A stretch of DNA of 64,000 nt from Girardinichthys multiradiatus. Lineage: Eukaryota; Chordata; Actinopteri; Cyprinodontiformes; Goodeidae. Under the pieces are notes generated by a model. It ran no database searches. It was not told the DNA's origin and saw nothing but the letters and a program-made list of their open reading frames with translations. The position numbers were made by a program, and so were the translations under genes. How positions within the stretch are numbered: position 1 is the stretch's first letter; each line of letters starts with the position of its first letter. The stretch is taken from positions 7,320,119-7,384,118 of the forward strand of contig NC_061816.1 of the NCBI RefSeq assembly GCF_021462225.1. Reading direction: 5' to 3'. Of this stretch, positions 31,001-46,000 are shown in pieces.

Positions 31001-34000
31001 AAAAGTCTAGGACTGCCTCTGACCAAAATAAGACAATGTTAGCTTTAAGAATATTGCTTTTCCTTTAACATAAAATTGACACTTGACTTACTCAAACATT
31101 TTTTTACATGTGCCAGTACCAGCCCCTACGTTAAAACTTTCTAGGACCGCTACTGAATAAGAAGTTGGTTACTTTACAGGTTATCCTCCATGATGACTTC
31201 AATCTGAAATAAAAAGTGAAATCTGATCATATTAGCAGTTAAAATGCCAGTGCAGGCTGTTTCTCTAAATGCTGCATGTGAGAAGCAGTTCTTGATCACA
31301 CTGTGCTGATTGACAGTCTACAGCTGATTTTGGCTCATTGGGTGCCATTCTCCTGCTGGGAATAAACTGTGAGAAATGTGACAGCAGCAGCGTGGGTCTC
31401 TGCAGCACCTTGCTGTCGTAGTCCGAGGTGTTGACGCAGGCCTTCAGGATGTGCAGCAGCGAGTCGACCAGGCCTTCGCAGCAGCGCAGCTGACTTCTCG
31501 CCTCCTCCCCTGCTGAGCTCAGGTTCCTGACACAAAAACACACATGTGGTTCAGAACACGGTGCAGTGCGCCGGTTCCCTCACAGGGTGGCCTAAAACCT
31601 GCCCAGATACAGGAAAGGAGGGAGCTGCGTCTCCAATAGGAGCAGGAGGAGAACGACTGCACAGCAGCACTGAAGTCCCACAATGCATTTCTATACCATC
31701 AATCTACCGCTTCACATCAGTGTGAAAGAAGGGAAGTGCTGCAGGCTTCACAGCATGCAGTTTGCTCTCTGTGAGCATCTAAAGGTGATGGCTTTTCCTC
31801 TGAGATCCAGATGCTTCAGGAGAAACTGTGCACCAGCTGTCATAAAGTAAACTTTGGATAAACATACTTTAGGTTTTAAAGGAGCTGCTTTTTTTTCTCT
31901 CAAACTTAATATAAACAAAGCCTTTAAATATCAGACACAGGCAGCGTCATCAACAGCTGCATAAAATCTATTTTATTGACAGGCTACATTATTATGGGGC
32001 ACAATTTAATTGAATCATTAAGATGACAAATAAATCCAGACGGCAGTGCATTTTATGACTAACAAATTTAATGATTAAACAACAAGCCACTTAACAGCCT
32101 AAAAAGGCAAAATCAGAACAGATTTAATCTTTATCATAATTTGCCATTGTTGCAAATGCAAACTTCAATGTATTTTATGGAAAATCTGGATTCTATGTGA
32201 TGGGCCAACACAAAGTGTTGCATAATTGTGAAGTGGAAAGCCAAAAATTAATAGTTTTCAACTTTTTTTTACAAATAAAAGTCAAAGAGGTATGGCGTGC
32301 ATTCATATTAAGCCCCCCTGGGATAATACTTTATAGCTGCACATTTTCAGGGGTATAAATCTATCAGCTTAAAACATCTAGAGACTGATTTTTTTGCCCA
32401 TTCTTCTTTGCAAAATATCTTAAAATAAGTCACATTGGATAAAAAGGGTCTGTGACCATCAATGTTCAAGTCTTGCCACATATTCACAATGGGATTTAAG
32501 TCAGGGCTTTAACTAGGCCACTCTAAGATGGTAAGATCCTTTGATGTGAACCATTCCACTGTAGCTCAGGCTGTCTGTCTAGGGTTTTTGTCGTGCTGGA
32601 AGGTGAACCTCTGCCTCAGTCTCCAGTCTTCTGGAGCCTCTAACACAGTGGTGTCCAAACAATTTGCACCGCGGGCAAAAATCACCAAGTTGAAAGCAAT
32701 TAGATGTTTGCCTTAACTTCTTGGGTCGGATGTTTTCTATGTTGTTGGTCTGGAAAATGTTTTTAGTTTATTCCCAGCAACAAAAACGAGAAATGTCCTC
32801 TAAATACTTGAGCAGAGTTTAATGAATCGGTGTGCCCAAGTCTGATTTTGAGGAAAAAGTCGCTGGAGGTTTTTGACCACTACTTACTATGATTTTAAAC
32901 TAAAAGCAAAGAAAAAACATGGTTAAAAAAGACAAATACTTTGTGTTGTAGCGAACAGTTTTCCATTTAATAAAATATAAATTCCTCATTTAAAACCTCA
33001 TTAAAAAAAATATATAAAGTGTCCATCTAAATCCGCTCTAAATGCTGGAGGACCAAATTTGTACCATTCTTGAACTGCAGTAGGGGGCCAGACAAAACTA
33101 TTGCCTTGGCCCATAGGCCACCCATTGGACCTGCCTGCCCTAACAGGCTTTGCCTACTGTATTGAGTCTGTATCAATCTTCCCATAACCTCTATCCCTGC
33201 TGAAGAAAGCATCACCAGACTTTTCAGATTGTTTCTTGTAAAAAAAGTTTGAATCCCAATAAAATACACTGAAGTCTGTAGTTCTATAGTGACAAAATAC
33301 AAAAAAATGTATGTGTTAAAAAACTTCGGCAAGGCTTTATTTGTACGCTGAGAATAGTTTCAACATATACTGCCCTAACATGATGAATATGTGCTAATAA
33401 ACTTAAACAGCTTCAATATAGGAGCCATCTATACTTGATGGATGCTGTCAGGGGTGCGTTTGATTTGCAGCTCACCTCAGACAGCCGGTGGTGTTGCGCA
33501 GCAGCATGGAGGACTGAAACTTGACTTTGTGCTCGTCGCGGTGAGAAACGGTACTCCAGCCAGAGTGCGGGATGACGACTGTGTTGGTCAGCGTGGTCAG
33601 GGCATCACGTATGATGGTCATCTTTGCCGCATCACACGAGGAGAGGTTCCACAGGACTCCTGTCGAATCAGAAAGCAAACAGATCCTTTTAATGTTAACA
33701 CCTACAAATGTTCAGAAATTATGCCTAAGACATACCAACGCCATGTTTGCATGTCATAAATGACCTAAGAATATGTTTTAATATTTGTAAACTTGCATTA
33801 CATTGCACAACCAGTAGGTGTCACACTAGAGCAACAGCAGGTCGGATTTTAGTCGTGATGTTTGAATAACTTTAAATAAATTTATGTTGCTCAGTTCTGG
33901 AAGCTCAACAAGAAGTTTTCATCCAAATAAGTAAACGCTTTCTTGCAGAAATAGCAGATAGGAGTAGAAGTGCAGCACTGTGCAAAAGTCTTGGGTTCTC

Positions 34001-37000
34001 AGCTCTTTGTTTTTTTCCTTACAAGCACCCAGACTTACTGGTAATTTTTAAGTGTTTTTTATTAATAACAGTTTGGGCTTTTGGTCTTTTCAATTTGGTT
34101 AGGGTCTGTGCTTTGGGAAGGTTGTTCTTAAACCATAATCCTAACCAGCTGGGTCCAGGTTTCAACCATCAAGCTGTTTCTAGGTATTTATAATCATTAT
34201 TCTGCAATGCACCAGCACGACTGGCAGTGAAACAGTCCCACATCATGACACTGCCACCACCATGCCTGCCAGTTAAGACAGAGATCCTAGGTTTCAAAGC
34301 CTCAAACTGTCTCCTCCAAACATACGTATCATATACATATACGCATCATGGGCATGATGATTTACATATTTTGGGATTTTGAAGATATGTTTAAACAGCT
34401 TTTTTTCCAGGGTGGAATGATTATACAACTTACAACAGCAATGTTTCTTAAAAACAAGAACTAGGTGCACAGGTTTCAATTTACTGTGGATTTCAGGAGA
34501 GGTTATAAATATTTTACATATTTCTCCAACTGGCAGGGAACCAACCCCAAAGCCTGATGCTGCCACTATCATGGTTGACAGCTGGTACAGAAGTCTTTGG
34601 CTTGGAAGCTTTAAATTGACTTGTCCAAACATACTTTTTGTATCTGCTTTTCCATATGTATAGTTGACCTCCTAGTACTTGAACGGTGGCGTTGGAGTTA
34701 GTAGTTCCTGGGTTGTTCCTGACCTCTTTTCAATTAAAAGTGACAGTTGAGTCCTTTCCAGACCACGGTAAAGATGAGACACATGTGAATAAATGGATGA
34801 TCTTGGAATCTGCACTGCTCTAGCAATGGCTTGAAAAGACATTTAAAAGTTTTGAAACTGTTCAATTCTCCTTCTTAAAGCTTCATTGAGCTCTATGAGT
34901 GCTGTCAAACAAAACTCATTCTTTTTCTTACAAAACAAGAAAGACTAAGTGTTGATTTAAACATGCAGGTACGTTTCCTAATGTTGTGCACATTATGTGG
35001 ATGTTGGGAGAAGAACATCTTCTAAGAAACAGAGCACCCTGCACCCACATAGCAGCTCTATAATCATCCCAGTCCTGGGCTGAGTATTTATAAATAGCAA
35101 CTCTCTGAAGCTTCTCAATATAAGGACTCTCCTCTGTGTTTCTGAGGGTCTAACAGCTTCTGATCTGCTGCTGTTCAGCAGTATGGGCAAAGCCATCGGC
35201 TTCCAAAGCACATTATCTGAGCATCTGTCCCAACGACTGTGCCGAGATCCGCTACGTCAACAGTGAGCGGCGAGTGTTTAAGCCTCTGCCACTCTCACTT
35301 CTCACTGAACAGCCGACACATGGATTAATACAGCGCCTGCCAGCCAGCCAGCCAGCCAGTTAGACGGCAGCACAGAGCAACACTCTGCCGGCGAGCCGGC
35401 CAGCTGGCCAACAGACCTCGCAAGCAGGAACACACCCACGCCCATCACAGATGGATTTCAGTGTCACATTAGCATTTGGAGACAAATTTTAGTCATTTGG
35501 AGGCTGAAATCACATGAAATCAAAGGTCTGATATAATAAATATTTATCTTTAGGGCTTAAAATCACTGAAATGTAGTAAATTAATTTGATTGCAAGGAGG
35601 CCAGACCATTGATATATCTTTCAAGGTGCATGTCTAATACATAACTTATTGTATCAAATGATATTGTACCCTATTGTGTCAAAACGTATCATACCGTGTG
35701 TATCTGATGTCACGCAGTGTACCAGGTTGTACCATTCCCTACTGCATCAAAACATGTATAATATTGTACTAAAACATGCTGTAGTAGAGGAAAATATATC
35801 AAAACATTTTGCACCATATCATATGTATCATGTGGTCATATATCAAAACCTTTCACAACCTGAGAGTGCAATATTGATGTTGGATATTACGACGTTGATA
35901 CCAATGGTTATAAATCTAAATTTCCGTCACTTCTCGCTTTCTTTCCATCATCACGATGTTTACAACACTCTCCTTGAGCTTTAGCATCAAGGTCACTAAG
36001 ATCTGAATTAGAGGGGGGTGTAAAACGCAGTGACATTCTAACTGGCTGTTGGGCCCAGCCAAGCGGAAAAGATGAGGACTGAACTACACACAGAGAACAA
36101 TGGAGACGGGTAAAACATTCCCAAAATCCACAGCATTTACCCACTTTCATGACAATGCCCAGGAAGGAGCACTTACAGCTGGAATCCCCGTGTTGTCATA
36201 GAGCTACAAAACTATGCCGCAGATCTCCACAAGTTGCACTGGGGAAGACACGCGCCTGAATGTCTTGATCTCACTGGCCCAGTAAAACAATGCATCTTCA
36301 TAAAAACCTTGGATCCAAAGTAAAGTACAGTCTGCTGTCTGTATATCCAGTGATCGTGACCCGGCTGAAAATAAGGCTAGCAGCCTGAAACAGTCTGTCT
36401 CGGCTCCTGCAGGAAGAATCTTATTATAGATTCCCCAAGAAGAGACAGGTTGTCTCTGATTATGAAGCAGTTTTCTTTCCACTGCCCTGAAGAAGACGGC
36501 ATTGAACCGACCGCCGTGCCTCCTCTGTTTTGATTAAAATGACCAACCTTGGCACATATAATAGTTATTCAAAGGCAAAACAAACCTCCTGTTGCACAAC
36601 ATGGCACATATATTAAAGGCATGCAGAAGTGATGCATTGCACCTGGGATAATGTAGCCTCTCAAATATTGCATCCAAGCCCAGTCCTTCATGATCGTGAT
36701 ATCACACACATTGAAACTGAGATGATTGCAATTCAATATGTTGGTTGCTCTAAAATATTTCAAATCGTATACTATATAAGTATATCAAAACGTGACTAAT
36801 CACTAATTAATATTTCGTAACACAACATATTGTATAACAAGTCTCATCATATTGAATCATAAAGAAAACTATTGTTCTGGACAATATCAATACCTCAGAA
36901 AAGCATTTATCTAAGTATCTATCTGTTAGCTTCGATTTAACCGAAGCTAACAGACCTACCGGTGACCAGCTCGCGAACTTCGTTGTCGGTTGTTTTCCTG

Positions 37001-40000
37001 AGGAGGCGCAGCAGAGCAGGAACACCACCGCAGTTCCTCAGCGCCACCTTGTTGTTGTCGGTGGCTTTGCTGTACACCAGGTTCCTCAGAGCTCCGCAGG
37101 CGCTCTTCTGGACCTCAGGTGTTTTATGATCCAGCAGGTCCACCAGGTGTTGGATCCCTCCCAGGTGGCAAACCTACAGATCCAAGACCAGACAGTTCAT
37201 GTCATTCCTTTGGCACAATGTATATCCTGATATTCCTAATTCTGCTCAGTCTGTGGATTTAGTGTTATTTATAGGCTATTAAACTGCTATTTGTTTTATG
37301 CAGTGCTGTTTTTCTGACACGTTCTGTAACAAAAAACACAAATGCAAAAGCATCTCCTCTGTTTCTCCTCTTCTATCCATGTTCAAACCGCGGCTGAAAA
37401 CATCTGATTCTGGCAAAACGAGCGGGGGCATGTCCAAAGGAAAAATTAAAGGTCCATCTTCAAGCAAAGCAGCAGCATTAAAATACCTTTCGTATCGAAG
37501 CCACAGTGATAGTGTTAGCTACAGCAGTGGAAGCAGAGCAAGGACAGAGTTTGCAGAAATGTTGGCACCGATGTCAGGGAAAGTTTGTTTGGTGCACATG
37601 GTGCTTTGGCTCTGACTCATTTCATAAAGAGTCAAATTTAAATTCTATAAGCTGAGAATGCCCAGAGCACTGATACACAACGGCAGACCATGCCAAGTAA
37701 AATGAAAAATATCTTAAATAACTGGTTTTAGGATAATATAATTGTATTTACTACATCAACCTTGAGGGTAAATGCCTTCAGTAGGACCTGGAAGCGCAGC
37801 AGCAGGTTTTCGTACATGAAGAGTGACGCTTGTTTTTATCCAGACTGCTGCTCAGCGGTCTTCGCCACCTTACCTCCACCTTGACCCTGTTGTCTCCGTA
37901 ACACAGGTGCTGCAGGTAGGCGGCTGCATTGGCCTGGACGGAGGGGAAGTGATGCTGCAGCATGTGGATGACCTCTGGCAGTTCAGGGTCACGCCATGCA
38001 AACTCCCTGAGGAGAGACAAAGAGACAGTTCCTGGCACTTTGATTTTCATTGCAGGTCAGTTTGTAGCTTTTGCAGGTCGATTTCATTTCATTCGTTTTT
38101 CAACTCGACCTAACTTCCATTTCTAAATTACATACATAAATTTCTAAGTATCTCCCAAAGCACAAATATTTACTGTAATGCCGTTAAAGTTCAGCATTAA
38201 AAGCTCCAAAACAGTGTAAAAACCCACTCTTAGAACCACAGAAACTGTATGTAAATGCATGCGTCTGCAGGCTCCAGTCATAAACTCCAAAACAATGCAT
38301 CTAATTTTCTAGATGTGAGTTGTTAATTTTATTATCAGTTTTTAGCTTATTTTGTTGCAGTAATAACGTCATTATCTTGTTATATTGAGATAGAATGACC
38401 TGAGGCTTGTTACAGTTTTACTTTCTCATATGTAGGGCAGACTTTAAATCCATAGTGTTGTGAAAAAGTATTTGCCCCCTTACAGATTTGCTTTTACTTA
38501 TGTTTTAGATCATCAAACTAATTTTTATATCAGACAAAGATAACCTGAGTGGAAACACTAAATGTTGTTTAGTTTTCAAATGATGAAAAATTATCCAAAC
38601 CAGCCTGGTTCTATGTGAAAAAATAATTACCCACTTGTTCCTAAATCATAAATTAACAGTGATTAACCAAATATTTTGGTTCAGTTACCCTAGCCACCAA
38701 ATTCTGATTACTGCAGAACAACACCATGTCCAGATCGAAATAAATGCAAGAACAGATGAGTCATGGCATCCAACAGTCTGTAAAGAGTTATGAAGACACT
38801 TCTAAGCTTTGGGTCTCTGGAGAACCACATTTAGAACCGTCATCCACACATGGAGAGAGCTGAAGCCGTAGTGTGCATCACGTTGCATCTGGGGTAAAAC
38901 TAATAGCACCTAACATCATCCTGACAGTCAAACATGGTGGAGGTAGTGTGATGGTCTGGGCCTGCTTTGCTGCTTTAGGACCTGGACGTCTTGCTGTGGT
39001 TGATGGAACCATTAATTCTGCTCTCCAGCAAAAAATCCTGATGGAGAATGTCATCAGTTTGCGGCATTAAGCTCAATGTCACAAGCACACCAACAAGTCC
39101 ATCTCTAAATGTCTCAGAATTACATAGGGAAGGTTTTTGAGTGGCCAAGTCAAAGTCCAGTTTCAAATCTATTCTAAACACACCGTTCACCCTAAAAAAA
39201 AATCCAATGTGGCTGACTTAAAACAAAAGTACCTGGGGTCCTTATGGATGCTTTCGATAGATGGCGTGCGAGTGATGACCCGGTCCACCAGAGCAGAGTG
39301 CCTGTGGGAGTATACAGGCTCAGTGGACACCCTGATGGAGTCGACGTAAGCAGCTGCTGAGCTCAGCCCGTAGCTGCTTCTTTGGTACGGCAGCGTGCCG
39401 CAATGGCTTGTGGTCCGAGGAAGGGTCCCCATACCTGAGGGTGCAATAAGACAAAGCAAACAGGTTTTGGATCAAGAAGTAGCATTAAAGACTACAAAAC
39501 ACAGGCACAAAGATGAGACATATTATGTGCTTTAAAAGGCTGTGAACCATTTAAATTGAACGCAGTGTCTGAAAGGCAGCTTAAATAACAACTAAACAAA
39601 ATTAAAATGGCTCCTTGGGTCTTTCACTATTGCTCTCCACAGAGCGCTCAGCTTTAATTCTTTCCATTAGGAAGCTGCAAAGGAAAATGAAAGGCTGCAG
39701 CCTAATTAAGAGCTGACCTCAGGGAGCAGTAATAATCACAGCTTCCCAGCCTGCAAACCACATTTTCCAGAGCGATTTTAAAAGAAATGATCTGAGGAGA
39801 ACGGAGCTTGGTCTTAAGACCAAGGGAGTGATGAACTTTGGTAAAAATCAGGGCTGTTTTTGTAATTCAAATAAAGTATTGATGCAAATTACAGCACTGT
39901 AAGAAATCTGGAGTCATCTGTTCTTGAAGACTGATGCCAAAAATAATTTTCTTTCTAAAACTGGGACTGGATTAACTAGTACAGCTTATTTGGGTAGCTA

Positions 40001-43000
40001 ATTCTTGTCAAAACATCAGGACAATTCATAGTCGTACATGAACACAGCATATAGTCAAGTCAAGTTTATTTTAGCGCTTTTCAGCAACAAGGCACTCAAG
40101 GCGCTATAAATAAGGAAAAACGTTACAATGATACAGAAAATCAAACAACAGAGGTAATTGAAAAAAATAAAGAGAATAGAATGATGGATAAGAAAATGAA
40201 AGGAAAATTGGACTGAAAACGTAACTAATAATGTTTAGATGGCACAGTCAAAGGCCACTCTAAACAAATAAGTTTTTAATCATAATTTAAAGCAACTTAG
40301 GGTTTTGGTGCTTTTACAGTTTTCTGGGAGTTTATTCCAGATTAGTGGAGCATAAGAACTAAAAGCTGCTTCTCCATGTTTGGTTCTGGTTCTGGGTGTG
40401 CAGAGTAGATTTGAGCCAGAAGACCTGAGAGGTCTGGGTGGTTGAAACACTGACAACAAGTCTGTAATGTATTTTGGTGCTAAGCCATTCAGTGATTTAT
40501 AGACTAACAGAAGTATTTTAAAGTCTATTCTCTGAGCTACAGGGAGCCAGTGTAGGGACTTTAGAACCGGGGTGATGTGCTCCACTTTCTTAGTTCTAGT
40601 GAGGACGCGGGCAGCAGCGTTCTGCAGCTGTCTGATTGACTTTTTAGGCAGACCTGTGAAGACACCGTTGCAGTAATAAATTGTACTAAAGATAAACACA
40701 TGAATTAGTTTTTCAAGGTCCTGCTGAGACATTAGTCCTTTAATCCTGGAGATGTTCTTTAGGTGATAGAAGGCCGACCTTATTACTGTCTTTATGTGCC
40801 TCTGAAGGTTCAGGTCTGTGTCCATCACTACACCCAGGTTTTGAGCCTGACTGGTGGTTTCTAGCTGTATTAACTGAAGCTGTGTGCTAACTTTTAAACG
40901 CTCTTCCTTTGGTCCAAAGATTATTATTTCAGTTTTGTTTTGATTCAGCTGAAGAAAATTTAGGCCCATCCATGCATTGATTTCTTCTAAGCATTTACCC
41001 AGCGCTTGAATGGGTTCATGGTCACCTGGTGACATCATAACATATAGCTGTGTGTCGTCTGCATAGTTATGATAACTTACATTGTTGTTTATTGAAATCT
41101 GAGTTAGGGGGAGCATGTAGATATTGAATAGGAGGCGCCCTAAGATGGACCCTTGGGGAACGCCACATGTGATTTTTGTGGTCTCTGATGGAAAGTTACC
41201 TACTGACACAAAAAAGTACCTGTCCTCCAAGTAGGATTTAAACCAATTGAGTGCTGTACCAGAAAGGTCGACCCAGTTTTCCAGGTGTTCTAATAAAATG
41301 GAGTGATCAACAGTGTTGAATGCTGCACTAAGGTCCAATAATACCAGCACCGTGGTTCTTCCACAGTCAGCATTTATATGGATGTCATTGAACACCTTGA
41401 CAAGAGCAGTCTCTGTACTGTGGTGAGCAGGAAGCCTGACTGGAAGACATCGAAGCAGTTGGTCGTTGTTAGGAAGTTGTTTAACTGTTGAAACACAGCT
41501 TTTTCAATAATCTTACTGATGAAGGGGAGGTTTGATATAGGCCTGTAGTTCTGTAGTAGCAGCTTGTTCAAGTTGCTCTTTTTCAATAGAGGTTTGATAA
41601 TTGCTGTTTTTAGTGCCTGGGGGAAAACATCTGACAAAAGGGACACGTTTATTATTTTTGTTAAATCAGAAGTTATTACAGGAAAAGCTTTCTTAAGGAA
41701 GGCTGTGGGTAAAACATCGAGACAGCAGGAAGAAGAGCTTAGTTGCTGTACGATTTCTTCTAAGATTTTGTAGTTTATTTGGTGAAATTGGGAAATTTTG
41801 TCAAAATCAGTTCTAGTTGGAGACAACTTTGGTACTGGAGTTGATGTGGATGTGCTGACTGCTCCTCTGATCTTTTGGGTTTATAGTGCCATGAAGTGGA
41901 AGGAAAAATGTTCTATGAATGAAAATCTGAACAATGCAGCGTGCATTTCCCCTTTACTCTGACAGCCCTACATCAGGGGTCAGTAACCTTTACAACCCTA
42001 ACAGCCATTTTGCCTTTGGTCCAGCTAAAAAAAATATGGTTAGAGCCACAAAAGCAACATGACTCAAATAAAAAACAAATAAAATAGCTTGTTTTTATAA
42101 TTCCTACAATAGGATTTTTTTTAATCAAACAATTAAATAATTTTACTTTTGTTTTTAGGTAGAATCCAATTATTTCAATGGAACATAAACGTTTTATAGA
42201 AAATGACGTCACAAAAGCAATCCACTGTCAAAACATCATAAAAAATGTATACTCCTTACATTAACAGTGTTTTTCTTTGTGGAAATGTTATGCCCATGTT
42301 GCATGAAAACACCCAAGAAAAACTGCCAAAGCTAGCATTTGTTATTACCTTTATATTTAATAAAAATCTGCTCAATTGTTTAGCATTTTGCAGAGCCCTG
42401 ATCGAGATAAAATCCACTGCAACCAATCACCTTCAGAACCCGGAACACACCAATCCCAATGTGAAGCATGGTAGTGGCAGCATCATGCTGTGGGGTGCTT
42501 TTCTTCAGCAGGAACAGATAAGCAGTTCAAAGTTGATGGGAAAATGGGGGGACTTAAATGCTGGAGCAAGAGCTGCAATGGAATGGCTTAGATCAAAGCA
42601 TATTCATGTGTTAGATCGGCCCAGTCAAAGTCCAGACTTATATCCCATTGGAAGTCTTTGGCAAGACTTCAACATTGGTGATCAGAACCAATTTGACTGA
42701 GCTTTTGCTTCCTGGAAAGAAGAATGGCGTCTAGATTTGCAGAGATACTTGATGTTGCTTCGTCACATAAATTCCCAGTAAAATAGATTTAACTTTGCAG
42801 TTGTAGCGTGACAAAATAAAAAATAAAAAGAGCTTGAAGGATACAGAAACATTTTTGCAACACACTGTATTCATAAAAATATTTAAGGACTGAATCCATA
42901 TCTGGTAGTTCTAAGGTGTGGTACCTGTGTTTGCTCTGTAGAGGGAGCCCTGGGGGTCATGGGTGGGGCTGTGGTACAGGGGGCTTTGGAAGGAGCGGTC

Positions 43001-46000
43001 GTCAAAAACAGGCGTCATCTGGCAGTCTGGCGACAAGGCAGCCCTCAGCTCTGGATCTATCTGCGTCCCGTGACCAGCGTATGAGCTGTGCAGCCCTGCA
43101 GGTACACAAATCAGCACAAACATTCACCTTATTGTCTAATTATTATTATAGACCAGTTCAAAGGATTTTAATGATCTGGTTTTAGCATTTGCACACCAGC
43201 AACACAATTTTTGTGGAGGTCTTCTCTGTTTTAACTTGCAAAATCATATATTGTATTAAGAAAACTTCTTATTCATGGAGACTTTGTGCAAAAAACCCTG
43301 CATGCAATGCAGAGAAAATGCACCATGACCATGGTCATTCAGACTTTCCTGCAGGCCTCAGCATCAGCAAGTCAAACAAACAGGGCAAAGGGTTTTTCCA
43401 TCCTCCAATCTCGCAGCAGATCAGCTCAAAGAGCTCTCCAATTATAAAGAGGCTTCAGGGCACAAGAGGGAGGGAGGGTAGCCTCGGTGGATCAGTTGAG
43501 CAGCTCAAGCAAAAGATTTGCACATAAAGCTGGTGATAAAGGAGCCATTTCTCAGCTGCGCTTCTCTCTTTTATGATTTACATAAATTTCCTGTTAAAAT
43601 CAACAGCAGAACATAAAAATGTGAGCTTGGGACAAAGTTGGAAATTTAGGTCTTCCTTTTTAAAGCTTAGCTGCAAAAAAACAAATCTGTGATCTTACAG
43701 GATTTTAAGCCTAAAAAATGCTACAATATGCCAGAAGGAAACAGTGGGATGCTTGAAGCAGAGAGGTTTGGACCGACCCATTTATTGTTACAGCAGTTAT
43801 GAAACTGGATGTTATTAAACTCTATTAAATATTAAGCGACTTGGAGTTTAATCCTTCAAAGTCCCAAGGAGAAGAAATTCTTTTCTATGTTTGTCCAAGC
43901 ACATTAGGCCACCAATATCTTGTCTGGTACTCGTTGTCTTCCGCTTCATCTGGGACCGGGTTGTGGGGGCAGCAGACTCGATAGAGACACCCAGACGTCC
44001 CTCTCCCAGACACCTCCTCCAGCTCCTCCGGGGGGAGCCCAAGGCGTTCCCAGGCCAGCCGAGAGACATAGTCCCTCCAGCGTGTCCTGGGCCGTCCCCT
44101 GGGCCTCCTCCCGGTGGGACGTGCCTGGAACACCTCCTGAGGAAGGCGTCCAGGAGACATCCAATATAGATGCCCGAGCCACCTCAACTAGCTCCTCTCA
44201 ATGTGGAGGAGCAGCAGCTCTACTCCGAGCCCCTCCCGGATGGCCGAGCTCCTCACCCTTTTTCTAAGGGAGTGCCCGGCCACCCTACGGAGGAAACTCA
44301 TTTCAGCCGCTTGTATCCAGGATCTCGCTCTTTCGGTCATGACCCAAAGTTCATGGCCATAGGTGAGGGTAGGAACTTAGACCGACCGGTAAATTGAGAG
44401 CTTCGCTTTTCGGTTCAGCTCTCTCTTTACCACAACGGAGCGGCACAGCGCCCCCATTACTGTGGCAGCCGCACCGCTCCGTCTGTTGATCTCCCGCTCC
44501 ATTCTTTCCTTAATCATGAACAAGACCCCGAGATACTTAAACTCCTCCACTTGAGGCAGGAACTCCCCTCCATCCTGATGAGGGCAAGCCACCCTTTTCC
44601 GGTCGAGAACCATGGCCTCGGACTTGGAGGAGCTGACTTGGAGGAGCCACTAATATCTTTAATATTGCATGGTTCAGTTTTTATAAATTAGTTTCTTTTA
44701 TTTTCACACAATTGCACACCATCAGACTAAATAAATATAAATGTAATTAGCCATACATACTATAAGTTGGCTCTTGCAGGATTTGAACTTGATTAGTGCA
44801 GCAAACATCCTGTTTTTTCAGGTGTTGGGTATTACCTACAGACAATACCTTGAGAAAGGTTAAGGTCTTGGATTTTAAACACTTACAGGACATTAATTAG
44901 TATGGATGATAATTAAAAACAGACTGCAAACAAATCAGTTTTGATGCATGTTTTTCAAAAATCATTATCTCACCTATGAAGTCAATGTTTTCTTTATAAA
45001 TCTGATGTATCGGATCTATTAAAGTAAGTTCTTAAGTGTGTCATTGCATATAAATGATATATTTCTGGATGGCAAAATCCAATGAAAACATGAACATTAT
45101 TTTAAAAAATCCAGGTACTGTTTTGTTAAAAGCATCAAATAAACAGTTCACACCTCACTCACACACACAAGCACTACCTGCATCCCTCAACAACAACTCT
45201 GCAACCCCTTCCACTCTGACCCCCTGCCTGCATTAAAGATCTCTGAGGAACATGTAAATAGGTTCTTTCAGCATTAGAAGACCAGGAAAGCTCCAGGACC
45301 TGATGGTATTTCCCCCTTACTGTCTCAGAGTCTGTGCTGACCAACTACCTCCCATCTTGACCTAGATCTTTAACAAGTCACCAGAGCTGTGTGAGGTTTC
45401 TGCACGCTACAAACGCTCCACCATCATCCCTGTCCTCAAGAAACCCACCATCACGGGATTAAATGACTACAGGCCTGTCGCCCTGACGTCTGTGGTCATT
45501 AAATCCTTTGAGTGACTGGTGTTAAAACACCTGAAGGACATTGCAGGCCCCCTGCTGGCCCCCCTGCAGTTTGCCTACTATGCAAACAGGTCGGCAGATG
45601 ATGCGGTCAACTTGGGACTACACTTCATCCTGCAACACCTCGACAACCCAGGGATGTACGTCAGAATCCTGTTTGCTGACATCAGCTCAGCCTTCAGCAC
45701 CATCAACCCAGACATCCTCCAGCAGAAGCTCACCCAGTTGAGAGTGGCAGCCTCTACCTGTTGGTGGATCACCAGCTTCCTACAACTGACCGGTAGTGGC
45801 AGGCGAGACTGGGTAGCATCTTCTCCTGCTCAAGAACCATCAGCACCGGCGCCCCCCCAGGGTTGTGTTCTCTGGCCACTCCTCTTCTTCCTGTACACAA
45901 ATGACTGCACCTCAGCGGACCCGTCTGTGAAACTACTGAAGTTTGCATACAGCCTGTATATAGACAGGAGGTGGATTATCTGATCCACCTGTGCAGTCAG

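Noticed and set aside
36204..36482. A 92-codon - strand open stretch in a pkp4 intron
   Set aside because: No match to any PKP4 segment, no splice sites in a fitting phase, and no recognised domain.
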